Positions 18,100 through 26,871 of a DNA stretch of 64,000 nucleotides are shown here, piece after piece. The stretch is from Azospirillum sp. 412522 (lineage in GTDB: Bacteria; Pseudomonadota; Alphaproteobacteria; Azospirillales; Azospirillaceae). Made by a program: the position numbers and the translations under genes. How positions within the stretch are numbered: the first letter of the stretch is position 1; each line of letters begins with the position of its first letter. The notes below the pieces were generated by a model. The model did not search any database. It was given only the letters and a program-made list of their open reading frames with translations, and was not told the DNA's origin. The stretch spans positions 1 through 64,000 of the forward strand of contig NZ_RWIJ01000003.1 in assembly GCF_019805165.1 (NCBI RefSeq). Reading direction: 5' to 3'.

Positions 18100-18777
18100 A
18101 TGGCCCGGATGAAATTCCTGTGCGACGCCGAGCGCTGCATCGAGTGCAACGCCTGCGTCACCGCCTGCAAGAACGAGAACGAGGTTCCCTGGGGCATCAA
18201 CCGCCGCCGCGTCGTGACGATCAACGACGGCAAGCCGGGGGAGCGGACGATCTCGGTCGCCTGCATGCATTGCTCCGATGCGCCCTGCAAGGCGGTCTGC
18301 CCGGTCGACTGCTTCTACCAGACCGCCGAAGGCGTGGTCCTGCACAACAAGGACCTGTGCATCGGCTGCGGCTATTGCTTCTACGCCTGTCCGTTCGGGG
18401 CGCCGCAATATCCGCAGGCCGGCAATTTCGGCACCCGCGGCAAGATGGACAAGTGCACCTTCTGCTCCGGCGGCCCCGAGCCCGACAATTCGGAGGCCGA
18501 GTTCAAGAAATACGGCCGCAACCGCCTGGCCGAGGGCAAGCTGCCGCTCTGCGCCGAGATGTGCTCGACCAAGGCGCTGCTGGCCGGCGATGCCGACAAG
18601 GTGTCGGACATCTACCGCGAGCGTGTCGCCGCCCGCGGCTTCGGCTCCGGCGCCTGGGGCTGGAACACCGCCTATCAGACCAAGTCGGGCCAGGAGCGCG
18701 GCCAGCCCGGCGGCTCGTTGTTCCAGGGCGCCGGCGGTCCGGCCGGCGGCCTGCCCTTGCAGAAGCAGGGGCTGTGA
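18100..18777 (+). CDS. fdh3B: formate dehydrogenase beta (electron-transfer) subunit
   Basis: The 225-residue protein passes electrons from the catalytic subunit to the membrane subunit through four 4Fe-4S clusters. The cysteine motifs are CIECNACVTACKNEN, CMHCSDAPCKAVCP, CIGCGYCFYACP and CTFC...CAEMC. It has no signal peptide and presumably is exported with the alpha subunit. The Gly-rich C-terminal tail (GGSLFQGAGGPAGG) lacks a membrane anchor. The ATG at 18100 follows GGGAG. It matches the FDH3-type beta family. Confidence 0.93.
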   Translation: MARMKFLCDAERCIECNACVTACKNENEVPWGINRRRVVTINDGKPGERTISVACMHCSDAPCKAVCPVDCFYQTAEGVVLHNKDLCIGCGYCFYACPFGAPQYPQAGNFGTRGKMDKCTFCSGGPEPDNSEAEFKKYGRNRLAEGKLPLCAEMCSTKALLAGDADKVSDIYRERVAARGFGSGAWGWNTAYQTKSGQERGQPGGSLFQGAGGPAGGLPLQKQGL

Positions 18778-18962
18778 CAGTGACGCGGAACGTCCTGCTG
18801 GCGTTCGGCGCCGCGCTCCTGCTGGCTGGTTGCCAGGAGGACGGGGCGCAGCGCCCGGTCCATCTGGACAAGGGCGTCTACCAGGGCGCGGTCGATACGC
18901 CGCTGACCGCCGAGCAGGTGCGGGCGCTGCAACAGCGAACCGCCTATCAGGGTGTGCGATAG
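18774..18962 (+). CDS. small lipoprotein between FDH beta and gamma genes
   Basis: This small gene encodes 62 residues from GTG 18774, which overlaps the beta-subunit stop (a GTGA overlap); GTG 18780 would give 60 residues. The hydrophobic start TRNVLLAFGAALLLAGC ends in a lipobox (LAGC), predicting a lipoprotein processed at that Cys. The mature part is charged (QEDGAQRPVHLDKGVYQG... AEQVRALQQRTAYQ). It ends just before the gamma gene, whose ATG at 18973 is 10 bases on. It may help FDH assembly or anchoring. No family recognised. Confidence 0.65.
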   Translation: MTVTRNVLLAFGAALLLAGCQEDGAQRPVHLDKGVYQGAVDTPLTAEQVRALQQRTAYQGVR

Positions 18963-18972
18963 GGAGCGTCCG

Positions 18973-20028
18973 ATGGAAGGTCATCGCATGAAGACGGCTC
19001 TGGCGGCACTGGTGCTGGCGATCGGCATGGCCGGCGCCGCGTCGCTTCCGGCCGCCGCCCAATCCAGCGTCCGCGTCGGCGGCCCGGTGGCGGAGCAGCA
19101 GGTCGACCGTGACGGGCCAATGGTGCCGACCCAGATCCCGGGCCAGAGCCGTGGCGACAGCTGGCACGGCATCCGCCTGGGCGAGCGGGGCACCGTCTCG
19201 ATTCCCAACAAGCAGGCCGGCGTCCTCATCCAGTCGGAAGGCGAGGCGTGGCGCGCCGTGCGCAACGGCCCGCTCAGCCAGTACGGCTCCTGGGTGCTGG
19301 GCGGCATCCTGGCTCTGCTGGCGCTGTTCTTCCTGGTCCGCGGGCGCATCCGCATCGACGGCCAGAAGACCGGCCGCACCATCCAGCGCTTCAACGCCTT
19401 CGAGCGTGCTGTCCATTGGATGACGGCCGGCAGCTTCGTCGTGCTCGCCGTCTCCGGATTGAACGTCCTTTACGGCCGGCACACGCTGTTGCCGCTGATC
19501 GGGCCGGAGCCCTTCGCCGCGCTGACCCATTACGGCAAGCTGGCGCACAATTTCCTGGGCTTCGCCTTCATCCTGGGCGTGGCGCTGATCTTCGTCCTGT
19601 GGGTGGGGCACAACATCCCGTCGCGCCATGACCTGACCTGGTTCCTGAAGGCGGGCGGCCTGTTCTCCAAGGGCGTCCACCCGCCGGCGCACAAGTTCAA
19701 CGGCGGCCAGAAGGTCATCTTCTGGTCCACCGTCGCCGGCGGGGCCGCCCTCGGCTTCACCGGCGTGCAGCTGATCTTCCCCTTCAGCTTCGCCACGCTG
19801 GAGGAGATGCAGCTCTACCAACTGGCCCACGCGGCCATCGCCGTGATCATGATCGCCATCATCCTGGCGCACATCTACATCGGCTCCATCGGCATGGAGG
19901 GCGCCTTCGACGCCATGGGCGACGGGCAGGTCGAGCTGCAATGGGCGCGCGAGCACCATTCGCTGTGGGTCGAGGAGATCACCGGCGAGACGGTCCGGCA
20001 CGGTCGTCACGGGACGCCGGCCGAGTAG
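18973..20028 (+). CDS. formate dehydrogenase gamma subunit (cytochrome b)
   Basis: The 351-residue product has an N-terminal signal-like region and then four transmembrane segments typical of FdoI/FdnI-type cytochrome b556. It has an ERAVHWMTAGSFVVLAVSGL segment with a haem-ligand His, another His in TM2-3 (KLAHNFLGFAF) and HAAIAVIMIAIILAHIYIGS. An extra ~100-residue periplasmic N-terminal domain precedes the membrane part. It delivers electrons to quinone in the inner membrane. The ATG at 18973 follows AGGGAG; longer GTG starts are less likely. Confidence 0.9.
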   Translation: MEGHRMKTALAALVLAIGMAGAASLPAAAQSSVRVGGPVAEQQVDRDGPMVPTQIPGQSRGDSWHGIRLGERGTVSIPNKQAGVLIQSEGEAWRAVRNGPLSQYGSWVLGGILALLALFFLVRGRIRIDGQKTGRTIQRFNAFERAVHWMTAGSFVVLAVSGLNVLYGRHTLLPLIGPEPFAALTHYGKLAHNFLGFAFILGVALIFVLWVGHNIPSRHDLTWFLKAGGLFSKGVHPPAHKFNGGQKVIFWSTVAGGAALGFTGVQLIFPFSFATLEEMQLYQLAHAAIAVIMIAIILAHIYIGSIGMEGAFDAMGDGQVELQWAREHHSLWVEEITGETVRHGRHGTPAE

Positions 20029-20111
20029 GGAGGCCGCGGGGGGCATCCCCCTTGACCCCGCACCCGCTCCATGGCCCCCTTGGCGCATCTCCCACCCCGG
20101 ATGCGCCTGCC

Positions 20112-20801
20112 ATGACCAGCCACCTCGCCGAACGCCAGGCCGTGATCGACGGCTGCCTCGCCATGAACCGGTTGGGCGTCAATCAGGGCATGTCGGGCAA
20201 CCTGTCGCACCGGATCGACGGCGGTTTCCTGGTCACGCCGACCAGCATGCCCTATGACGCGATGACCGCGGCCGACATCGTCGAGATGGGGTTCGACGGC
20301 ACCTATCTCGGCCTGCGCCGGCCGTCGTCGGAATGGCGCATCCACCGCGACATCCTGCGGGCGCGGCCGGACGTTGCGGTCGTGCTGCACGCCCATCCGA
20401 CCTTCGCCACCGCGCTGGCGGTGCACGGCCGCGGCATCCCGTCCTTCCATTACATGGTGGCGCTGGCCGGCGGCGATTCGATCCGTTGCGCCCCCTATGC
20501 CACCTTCGGCACGCAGGAGCTGTCCGACCACGCCCTGACGGCGCTGGAGGGGCGGCTGGCCTGCCTGCTGGCCAACCATGGCATGATCGTGCTGGGCAAC
20601 AGCGTCGCGGGCGCCCTGGCGCTCGCGGTCGAGGTCGAGACGCTGGCCCGCCAGTATCTCTACGCCCAGCAGTTCGGCGAGCCGGTGATCCTGCCGCCCG
20701 ACGAAATCGCGCGGGTGGCGGAGAAGATGCGGCGGATGAAGTACGGGCAGCCGATCGACGACACCGACGCTCCCGAGGACACGGCGCGCCCCCGGCGCTG
20801 A
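20112..20801 (+). CDS. class II aldolase/adducin family (fuculose-phosphate aldolase type)
   Basis: The 229-residue protein matches zinc class II aldolases such as L-fuculose-1-phosphate aldolase. Family features include GNLSHRIDGGFLVTPTSMPYD, the zinc-binding His pair in VVLHAHPTFATA, the Glu-type catalytic region near residue 75 and the LLANHGMIVLG segment with a third His. Substrate is uncertain. It stands alone between the FDH operon and a convergent histidine kinase gene. Confidence 0.87.
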   Translation: MTSHLAERQAVIDGCLAMNRLGVNQGMSGNLSHRIDGGFLVTPTSMPYDAMTAADIVEMGFDGTYLGLRRPSSEWRIHRDILRARPDVAVVLHAHPTFATALAVHGRGIPSFHYMVALAGGDSIRCAPYATFGTQELSDHALTALEGRLACLLANHGMIVLGNSVAGALALAVEVETLARQYLYAQQFGEPVILPPDEIARVAEKMRRMKYGQPIDDTDAPEDTARPRR

Positions 20802-20817
20802 TCGGGCGACCAGGCGA

Positions 20818-22875
20818 TCAAGGCCCGATCTGGGTCATCGACGTGCTGGTGGCGAGATGGCCGGCCGGCTTCAGCGCCGCGATGCGCAGCAACGGCTTGG
20901 CGTTGCCCGCCGCCTCCACCTGCAGCGGGCGCTCTTCCGCCGGCGGTTCATAGACCGCAGGCAGGGCGATGGCAATGCGGGTGCCCTGGCCGGGTTCGCT
21001 CGCCACCTCGATGTCGCCGCCCAGCATCGCGGTGTAATGCCCGACCAGCGTCAGGCCCAGCCCCGCGCCGCGCGGCTTGCCCTGGCCGCGGGTCGCCACG
21101 GTCCCGTTGCCGGCTCCTTGGACGAAGGGCTGGAACAGCCGGCCGGTCTGCGTCGTGGGGAAACCGCGTCCGGTGTCGGCCACGGTGAAGCGGTACCAGC
21201 GGGCGCCGTCGCGCTCCACCTTCTCGGCGGACAGGGTGACGGTTCCGTCCTGGGTGAACTTGCAGGCGTTGTCCAGCAGGTTCAGCAGCGTCTGCCGGAC
21301 CTTGGTGAAGTCCGAATGCATCTGGCCGAGTCCGGCCGGCGCCGACAGGTTCAGCGCATTGCCATAGAGGTCGGCGGCCGGCATCGACCGCTCGCGCGCC
21401 TCGGTCAGCAGGCGGTTAACGTCGAAGTCCTGCAGGCAGACGTCCATCGCCCCGGCCTCGACCTTGGCATAATCCAGGATGGCGTCGACCAGACCGGTCA
21501 GCTGTTCGCCCGTCCATTGGATATGCTCGACGTCGGTCGCCAGTTCGTCCACCCCCAGCCGGTGCAGGTCGGTCATCAGCGCCTGACTGGCATTGACGAT
21601 CTCGGTCAGCGGGCCGTGCAGCTCGTGGCCCATGTTGACCAGGAAGTCGCTCTTGGCCCGGCTGGCGGTGTCGGCCAGCGCCTTTTCGCGCAGCAGGCGG
21701 GTGTGCTCGATCTCGGCCTCGCGGCGCTCGCGCTCGGTGTCCTCGGCGGTGCCGCGCAGCGTCTCCACCGCGCGGGCCATGGTGGCGATCTCATCCTGTC
21801 CGGCCAGGGCCGGCAAGGTGATGTCGGTGCGGCCGGCGGCCAGCGCCGTCACCGCGTTCGCCATCGTCTTCACCGGCACGGCGACGCTGCGCTGGACCAG
21901 CCAGAGCGCGACGAGGCCGGCCAGCAGGATCAGCCCGCCGATCCACAGCGCGACGCTGGTGTAGCCGGACAGACCGCCGGTCAGCGAGCCGCGCAGCGCC
22001 TGGGTCCCGGCATCCGCCCGGCGGCGGATCTCGCCCAGATTGGCGGCGATGCCGGCGGCGTTGGCGGCCATCGCCTCGGCGCGCAGATTGTCCTCTTCGA
22101 CCACCGAGCTTTCGATGGCCGTCAGCACGCCGCCCGCCTTCGACAGCAGGGCGGTCACCTCGTCGATGGACTGCTTGGTGCCGGGAACCCACAGATAGCG
22201 GTTCATCTCCGCCAGCCGGTCGCGGGCGGCGGCGAGCTGGGTGCGCATCGCCTCGGCATCCTGGGGATCGCGGCGGTCGACGTATCGGGTCAGGTGCTCC
22301 TGCATCAGCAGGGTCGCGATGGCGGCGTCGCTGGCGAGTGCCGTCGAATCGACACCGCCGGCATTCTTGAGCTGGTCCAGCTTCTGGCGGGTCTGGGCGA
22401 CCAGCGGTTCCAGCACGCCGGTGATCTGGCCGTTGCGGTCGCTGCGCAGCGCGATCAGCTTCTGCACCGCCGCCCAGTAATCCTCCAGCGCGGTACGGGC
22501 CTTGTCGACGCCCTGGCGGTCGGCACCCTCCACCACGTCCTTGGAAAGGGCATCGAGCCGATCGCGCAGCGTGTCGTGTCGCCAGGAGGCGTCGAGAAGG
22601 CTCTGGTCGTCGCCGTAGGTCAGATGGTCGCGGACCGCGACTTCCATGTCGCGCAGGCTGACGTCGGCGTCGGCCGCCAGCTGTGACAGGTCGGCGCGGT
22701 CGGAGAAAGCGCCGATGTCGCGCGACACCGCGTAGAACCAGCCCAGCCCGACCAGGGCCAGCAGCACCACCAGCCCGAGGGCGATGGCGAATCCCGCACC
22801 GACCCGCGCCGACACGGTCAGGTCGCGGAATCGGGTCCGGCGGCCGCTCCGGGACAGAATGCCGTTCCGCTTCAC
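20818..22875 (-). CDS. membrane sensor histidine kinase
   Basis: The 685-residue kinase begins with a transmembrane helix near residue 25, a ~250-residue four-helix-bundle-like periplasmic sensor, a second membrane helix (YTSVALWIGGLILLAGLVALWLV), a HAMP-type linker, and then a phosphoacceptor helix. The phosphoacceptor His is in NMGHELHGPL. The N-box is LNLLDNACKFT, G1 is DTGRGFP and G2 GAGLGLTL. The GTG at 22875 follows GGGAG. No response regulator gene is beside it, so the partner is unknown. It is convergent with the aldolase gene. Confidence 0.9.
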   Translation of the reverse strand: MKRNGILSRSGRRTRFRDLTVSARVGAGFAIALGLVVLLALVGLGWFYAVSRDIGAFSDRADLSQLAADADVSLRDMEVAVRDHLTYGDDQSLLDASWRHDTLRDRLDALSKDVVEGADRQGVDKARTALEDYWAAVQKLIALRSDRNGQITGVLEPLVAQTRQKLDQLKNAGGVDSTALASDAAIATLLMQEHLTRYVDRRDPQDAEAMRTQLAAARDRLAEMNRYLWVPGTKQSIDEVTALLSKAGGVLTAIESSVVEEDNLRAEAMAANAAGIAANLGEIRRRADAGTQALRGSLTGGLSGYTSVALWIGGLILLAGLVALWLVQRSVAVPVKTMANAVTALAAGRTDITLPALAGQDEIATMARAVETLRGTAEDTERERREAEIEHTRLLREKALADTASRAKSDFLVNMGHELHGPLTEIVNASQALMTDLHRLGVDELATDVEHIQWTGEQLTGLVDAILDYAKVEAGAMDVCLQDFDVNRLLTEARERSMPAADLYGNALNLSAPAGLGQMHSDFTKVRQTLLNLLDNACKFTQDGTVTLSAEKVERDGARWYRFTVADTGRGFPTTQTGRLFQPFVQGAGNGTVATRGQGKPRGAGLGLTLVGHYTAMLGGDIEVASEPGQGTRIAIALPAVYEPPAEERPLQVEAAGNAKPLLRIAALKPAGHLATSTSMTQIGP

Positions 22876-23021
22876 ACCGACTCCCGCTCGCGCTGTGCCT
22901 GACGATTCCCGCGCCCGACCAGCCAAAACCAAGGAGCCGGCCGGTCGCCGGGCGGCGCGGATTGTAGCTTGGCTATCCCCCCAGGCAAACAGACAAGTGT
23001 GCGACGGAGTACCGCCAAAGG

Positions 23022-23807
23022 TCAGGCGGCATCCCCGCTGGAGAAGGCATAGGCGTGCATGCCCAGGCTGCCATGCTCGAAGCCGGCATGCAGCCGCTCC
23101 GTCCTCGGCTGCGGCCCGGCGGCACCCAGCGCCACCGGCAGCGGCAGGAAATGCTCGTCGGTCGGGTGGGCGCGGCGGGCATCGGGGCTGGCGTCCAGCC
23201 AGTTGCCGACCGCCTGCGTGTCGCCGGCTTCCAGCGCCCTGTCCAGCCAGCCGGCGAAGCCGGTCGCCCAGGGGGCGGCGCCGGTCCCGCCGAAACGGAA
23301 CTCCCGCAGGTTGTGGACGGCGCCGCCGCTGGCGAGGATCAGCACGCCGTCGCGCCGCAAGGGCTCCAACTGCCGGCCGAGCGCGATGTGGTCGGCGGCG
23401 CTGCGGCCCGGCATCACCGACAGCTGCGCCACCGGGATGTCGGCCTCCGGATACATCAGCATCAGCGGCACCCAGGCGCCATGGTCGAGTCCCTGCGATG
23501 GATCGACGACGGCCCCGGTCAGGCCCGCCACACGCCCGGCCAGCGCCGGTGCGCCCGGCGCAGCGTAGCGCATCCGGTAGAGCGCGTCGGGAAAGCCGTA
23601 GAAATCATGGACGGTTTCCGGCGCGTTGGCTCCGCTGACCGCCGGCACCCTCGTGGTCCAATGGGCCGAGACCGCCAGGATCGCGCTCGGCCGGCCGAGC
23701 CTGCGGCCCAGACCGGCAAGGAAGTCGCGGCCGGCGCTGGTCTCCAGGATCAGCGTGGGGGCGCCGTGGGAGACGAAGACGGAAGGGAAGGAGGCGGTGT
23801 CGGACAT
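23022..23807 (-). CDS. class III extradiol ring-cleavage dioxygenase (DODA/YgiD type)
   Basis: The 261-residue protein matches the DODA-type family of aromatic ring-opening dioxygenases. Visible metal-site features are the N-terminal VFVSHGAP (His near residue 14), AVSAHW (second His), GLDHGAWVPL and the late GAVHNLREF. The natural substrate of most members is unknown. Transcription is minus-strand, downstream of the atp operon, and a strong hairpin lies between the two. Confidence 0.88.
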   Translation of the reverse strand: MSDTASFPSVFVSHGAPTLILETSAGRDFLAGLGRRLGRPSAILAVSAHWTTRVPAVSGANAPETVHDFYGFPDALYRMRYAAPGAPALAGRVAGLTGAVVDPSQGLDHGAWVPLMLMYPEADIPVAQLSVMPGRSAADHIALGRQLEPLRRDGVLILASGGAVHNLREFRFGGTGAAPWATGFAGWLDRALEAGDTQAVGNWLDASPDARRAHPTDEHFLPLPVALGAAGPQPRTERLHAGFEHGSLGMHAYAFSSGDAA

Positions 23808-23880
23808 CGGGGAACGGAACTCCGGCCGGGCGATGGGGGAGGGAGGTGGAGAGGGACGGGACCGTTCCATTCGACCAAAG

Positions 23881-23910
23881 AAAAACCCCGGCGCCAAGGC
23901 CGGGGTTTTT
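23881..23910 (-). terminator. rho-independent terminator of the atp operon
   Basis: Arms AAAAACCCCGGC and GCCGGGGTTTTT flank a 6-base loop. Both ends carry a T/A tract, so the hairpin can end transcription in either direction. It lies 60 bases after the atpF stop. Confidence 0.85.
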
Positions 23911-23969
23911 CCAAAGTCCGTTGTCCACGCCGCAACAATCGCCGCAACGGAACCTGGCGGGCTGACCGA

Positions 23970-24449
23970 TCAGTGCAGGTGCTTCGGCAACTCGCCGATC
24001 GACTGCTCGATCAGCTTGTCGGCCTGGGCCGGAGGCAGGCCGCCGGCCAGGACACGCCGGCTGGCGCCGATGGCGACATCGACCGTCAGGTTGCGGACCT
24101 CGGCCAGCGCCGCGGCTTCCGCCTGGGCGATGCGGTCCATGGCCTGGGCCTCGCGGCGCTTCAGCGACGCTTCCAGGTCGGTGCCGGCCTGGGCCTGCAG
24201 GCGGGCGGCTTCCTCGCGGGCGTGGGCCAGAACGGCCTCCGCTTCCTTCTGGGCGTCGGCCAGACGGCTCTGGTAGCCGTTCAGCAGGGCCTGCGCGTCC
24301 TTGTGCAGACGCTCGGCCTCGTCCAGTTCGGAACGGATGCGCTCGGCGCGGCCGTCGAGAGCGGTGCCGATGGCGGCAGACGCCTTCTTCCAGACCAGGG
24401 CCATGAAGATGACGAAGGCGACGAAGACCCAAAATTCAGGTGCGTTCAT
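23970..24449 (-). CDS. atpF: ATP synthase Fo subunit b
   Basis: The 159-residue protein has one N-terminal membrane helix (FWVFVAFVIFMALVWKKAS) followed by a long charged coiled coil (residues ~30-150), which forms the peripheral stalk of F1Fo ATP synthase. Its ATG overlaps the stop of the b' gene by four bases. The alphaproteobacterial arrangement of two b-type subunits is present. The terminator follows. Confidence 0.93.
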   Translation of the reverse strand: MNAPEFWVFVAFVIFMALVWKKASAAIGTALDGRAERIRSELDEAERLHKDAQALLNGYQSRLADAQKEAEAVLAHAREEAARLQAQAGTDLEASLKRREAQAMDRIAQAEAAALAEVRNLTVDVAIGASRRVLAGGLPPAQADKLIEQSIGELPKHLH

Positions 24450-25096
24450 CCCCGGCGCTCCTCAAGCACGGCCGCGACGGCGGCGTCCGCCTGGGCCTGA
24501 TCGACGTCGACGCCGGCCAGACGGCCGGTGATGTCGCGGACGATGCCGGCCGATTCGGTGCGGATGTTGGCCAGAGCCTGGTCCTTCGCCGCGGCGATGG
24601 AGGCTTCGGCGGTGCGCAGGCGTTCGGCGATGTCGGCGTTCAACTGGGCCTGACGGGCATGGTTGTTCGCTTCGATCCCGGCGGCGGCCTCGGCGATGAT
24701 GCCCTGGGCCTCGGCGCGGGCGCCGGCGAGGGACTTCTCGACCTGGGCCAGGATGGCCCCGGCCTCTTCCTTCAGCTGGGCGGCCTTGGCGAGGTCGCGC
24801 GAGATGCGCTCCTGCCGCGCTTCCAGAACCTCGGCCACGCGCGGGAGCGCCTTCTTGGACATGAGGTAGTAGAGAACGCCGAAGGTCAGAGCCAGCCAGA
24901 AGATCTGGGTCGGGAAATTGGCGGGATTGAGCTGCGGCAGGCCGCCGGAAGCGTGCTCGCCGCCGTGCGCCGCGTTCGGAGCGTGCTCCGCCGCGGCCGC
25001 CAGGACGGTGCCGGCCATCGTGGTGAGGGTAGCGAGCGAAGCGCCCGCCACGCCCGACCAGCGGGCCAGCCGGCCTTTGGCCAACAGGTTCGGCAT
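24446..25096 (-). CDS. atpG: ATP synthase Fo subunit b'
   Basis: The 216-residue b' subunit has an N-terminal stretch with a Gly/His/Ala-rich linker, then the membrane helix FPTQIFWLALTFGVLYYLM near residue 60 and a long coiled coil to the end. It pairs with subunit b in the peripheral stalk, as in photosynthetic and other alphaproteobacteria. The ATG at 25096 follows AGGGGGA. The extra N-terminal ~55 residues include a hydrophobic piece that could be a signal or additional segment. Confidence 0.92.
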   Translation of the reverse strand: MPNLLAKGRLARWSGVAGASLATLTTMAGTVLAAAAEHAPNAAHGGEHASGGLPQLNPANFPTQIFWLALTFGVLYYLMSKKALPRVAEVLEARQERISRDLAKAAQLKEEAGAILAQVEKSLAGARAEAQGIIAEAAAGIEANNHARQAQLNADIAERLRTAEASIAAAKDQALANIRTESAGIVRDITGRLAGVDVDQAQADAAVAAVLEERRG

Positions 25097-25189
25097 GATC
25101 GGTCCCCCTAGGCAAAGGAGCGGCGCCGAAACTTCGGTGAGGAAGCCCGGCGCCGCGTCAGAGCTGTTTTTTTGAAAGCCGCTCTGGCC

Positions 25190-25414
25190 TTAGGCGAACA
25201 GGATCAGGAAGGCGATCAGCAGGGCGAACAGCGCGACGGCTTCCGTCAGCGCGAAGCCCAGAATGCCGATCGGGAAGACCTTCGGCTGGACGGCCGGGTT
25301 GCGGGCGATCGAGCCGATCAGCGTCGAGAAGATGTTGCCGATACCCAGGCCGACACCGGCGAGGGCGATAACGGCAAGACCGGCACCGATGAACTTGGCG
25401 GCTTGAGGATCCAT
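25190..25414 (-). CDS. atpE: ATP synthase Fo subunit c
   Basis: The 74-residue proteolipid forms the rotating c-ring. Two hydrophobic helices flank the loop [10 protein letters not shown]. The proton-carrying acidic residue is Glu58 in [14 protein letters not shown] GxGxGxG-type packing motif (GVGLGIGN) lies in helix 1. A good AGAGGAA site precedes the ATG. Confidence 0.96.
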   Translation of the reverse strand: MDPQAAKFIGAGLAVIALAGVGLGIGNIFSTLIGSIARNPAVQPKVFPIGILGFALTEAVALFALLIAFLILFA

Positions 25415-25505
25415 GGTACTCTTTTCCTCTAGGTAAGGGTGAACTTGTTGGAACTCTTGGTGAAACTGTCTGGTGAACTTGGGTCCGGCCGATGCCGGGA
25501 GCGGC

Positions 25506-26249
25506 TCAGTGCAGCTCCAGGGCGTCGCGGATGTACAGGCAGGTCAGGATCGAGAAGACGTAGGCCTGCAGGAAAGCCACCAGGAACTCGAAGCCGGTCA
25601 GGGCGACGTTGATCGCCAGCGGGACGAGGCCGGTGACGAAGCCCAGCGCGCCCATGCCGCTGATCATCATGACCGTGAAGCCGGCGAAGACCTTCAGCAT
25701 CGTGTGACCGGCCATCATGTTGGCGAACAGTCGGATCGAGAGGCTGACGGGGCGCATCACGTAGGAGATCACCTCGATCGGGATGAGGATCGGGGCGAGC
25801 GCGATCGGAGCGCCGTGCGGCATGAAGAAGGAGAAGAAGTGCAGGCCGTGCTTCAGCAGGGCCAGGATGGTCACGAACACGAACACCGTCGCCGCCAGCG
25901 CGAAGGTCACGATGATGTGGCTGGTGAAGGTGAAGGTGTAGGGGATCATGCCGATCATGTTGCCGATCAGCACGAACATGAAGATCGAGAACACGAAGGG
26001 GAAATAGGGCTTTGCGTCGTGGCCGGCGTTGTCGCGCACCAGGTTCGCGACGAACTCGTAGAACATCTCGGCCAGCGACTGCAGGCGGCCCGGGACCATC
26101 GACTTGTTCGCCACGCCCATGACCAGCAGGGCGTAGATCGCCGCCACGGCCACGACCATGAAGAAGGCCGAGTTCGTGAAGGACACGTCGTAGCCGCCGA
26201 GCACGATCTGGAACAACGAATTGATTTGGAACTGGTGCAGCGGATCCAA
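25506..26249 (-). CDS. atpB: ATP synthase Fo subunit a
   Basis: The 247-residue membrane protein forms the proton half-channels. The conserved [14 protein letters not shown] segment contains the essential Arg. The protein ends in [13 protein letters not shown], typical of the family. Translation must begin at TTG 26249, because an in-frame stop lies just upstream and the next Met is at residue 31. An AGGA site precedes the TTG. Confidence 0.95.
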   Translation of the reverse strand: MDPLHQFQINSLFQIVLGGYDVSFTNSAFFMVVAVAAIYALLVMGVANKSMVPGRLQSLAEMFYEFVANLVRDNAGHDAKPYFPFVFSIFMFVLIGNMIGMIPYTFTFTSHIIVTFALAATVFVFVTILALLKHGLHFFSFFMPHGAPIALAPILIPIEVISYVMRPVSLSIRLFANMMAGHTMLKVFAGFTVMMISGMGALGFVTGLVPLAINVALTGFEFLVAFLQAYVFSILTCLYIRDALELH

Positions 26250-26261
26250 GGTCGTCCTCGC

Positions 26262-26642
26262 TCAGTGTGCGTCGCCGTCTTGGCGCTCGTTGTCGTCCCC
26301 AGGGGGCCGGCGGTAGCCGGCGGCGATGCCGAAGCCGGTGACGGCCCGGTAGACGTTCAGCACTCCCGCCGCGGCCCCCAGGAAGAACATGACGATCAGT
26401 CCCCAGGGCGCGGTGCCGAGCCAGCGGTCGAGCAGAAGCCCGCCGCCGACGCCGACGATCATGGCGGCGACCAGTTCCGTCCCGATGCGCCAGGCGGTGC
26501 CGAGAGCGCCCTGCGGCGGACGGTGGTATTTGCTACCGGGTCCGCCCGACCAGCCGCGCTGTCCCTCACGCGCCTTCCGCAGCCGGGCTTCGAGGTCATC
26601 CAAGGGATCGGGGGGCGATTTGTCGGACATTCCGCCTCTCAA
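26262..26642 (-). CDS. atpI: AtpI/AtpZ-type F0F1 ATPase subunit I
   Basis: The 126-residue protein (122 if the Met at 26630 is used) has a charged N-terminal region DDLEARLRKAREG and two membrane helices (GTELVAAMIVGVGGGLLLDRWLG and GLIVMFFLGAAAGVLNVYRA). This matches the AtpI/AtpZ proteins that help c-ring assembly. It opens the atp operon, 12 bases before atpB. Confidence 0.85.
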   Translation of the reverse strand: MRGGMSDKSPPDPLDDLEARLRKAREGQRGWSGGPGSKYHRPPQGALGTAWRIGTELVAAMIVGVGGGLLLDRWLGTAPWGLIVMFFLGAAAGVLNVYRAVTGFGIAAGYRRPPGDDNERQDGDAH

Positions 26643-26677
26643 TCACTCTCGGCTCGCAGCCATGCGAAAGCGGCGAG

Positions 26678-26706
26678 ACCATACGGGCGGGGCGTTACCC
26701 TGTCAA
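26678..26706 (-). promoter_or_regulatory. sigma70-type promoter of the atp operon
   Basis: On the minus strand TTGACA (26706-26701) is followed after exactly 17 bases by TATGGT (26683-26678). The expected start near 26670 lies about 30-40 bases before atpI. Confidence 0.6.
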
Positions 26707-26804
26707 GTCGCAAAACCTGCGGTATAAGTCATTGAAAAGAATAGAAAAGAGCCGAAAAGTCGTGGATTTTGCCGCGCTGCGGCGCGTTGTCCCGCTCCAG
26801 CATG

Positions 26805-26846
26805 CGAAAAAACCCGGTGGTATGACCTCTTTTCAGGGTTTTTCCG
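26805..26846 (-). terminator. terminator after the SCO1 gene
   Basis: AAAAACCC and GGGTTTTTT arms separated by about 20 bases precede a T-rich tract on the minus strand. It lies 25 bases past the SCO1 stop. Confidence 0.5.
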
Positions 26847-26871
26847 CAGCTTTTCGCCCGGTCCGGCCGGT

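Noticed and set aside
15154..20088. A very long open frame on the strand opposite the FDH operon
   Set aside because: It is antisense to well-supported FDH genes, is rich in Arg/His/Ala/Gly as expected for antisense of GC-rich genes, and has no domain.
26680..26870. Possible small genes between atpI and the SCO1 gene
   Set aside because: The open stretches have no domain; the sequence is explained by the atp promoter and the SCO1 terminator.
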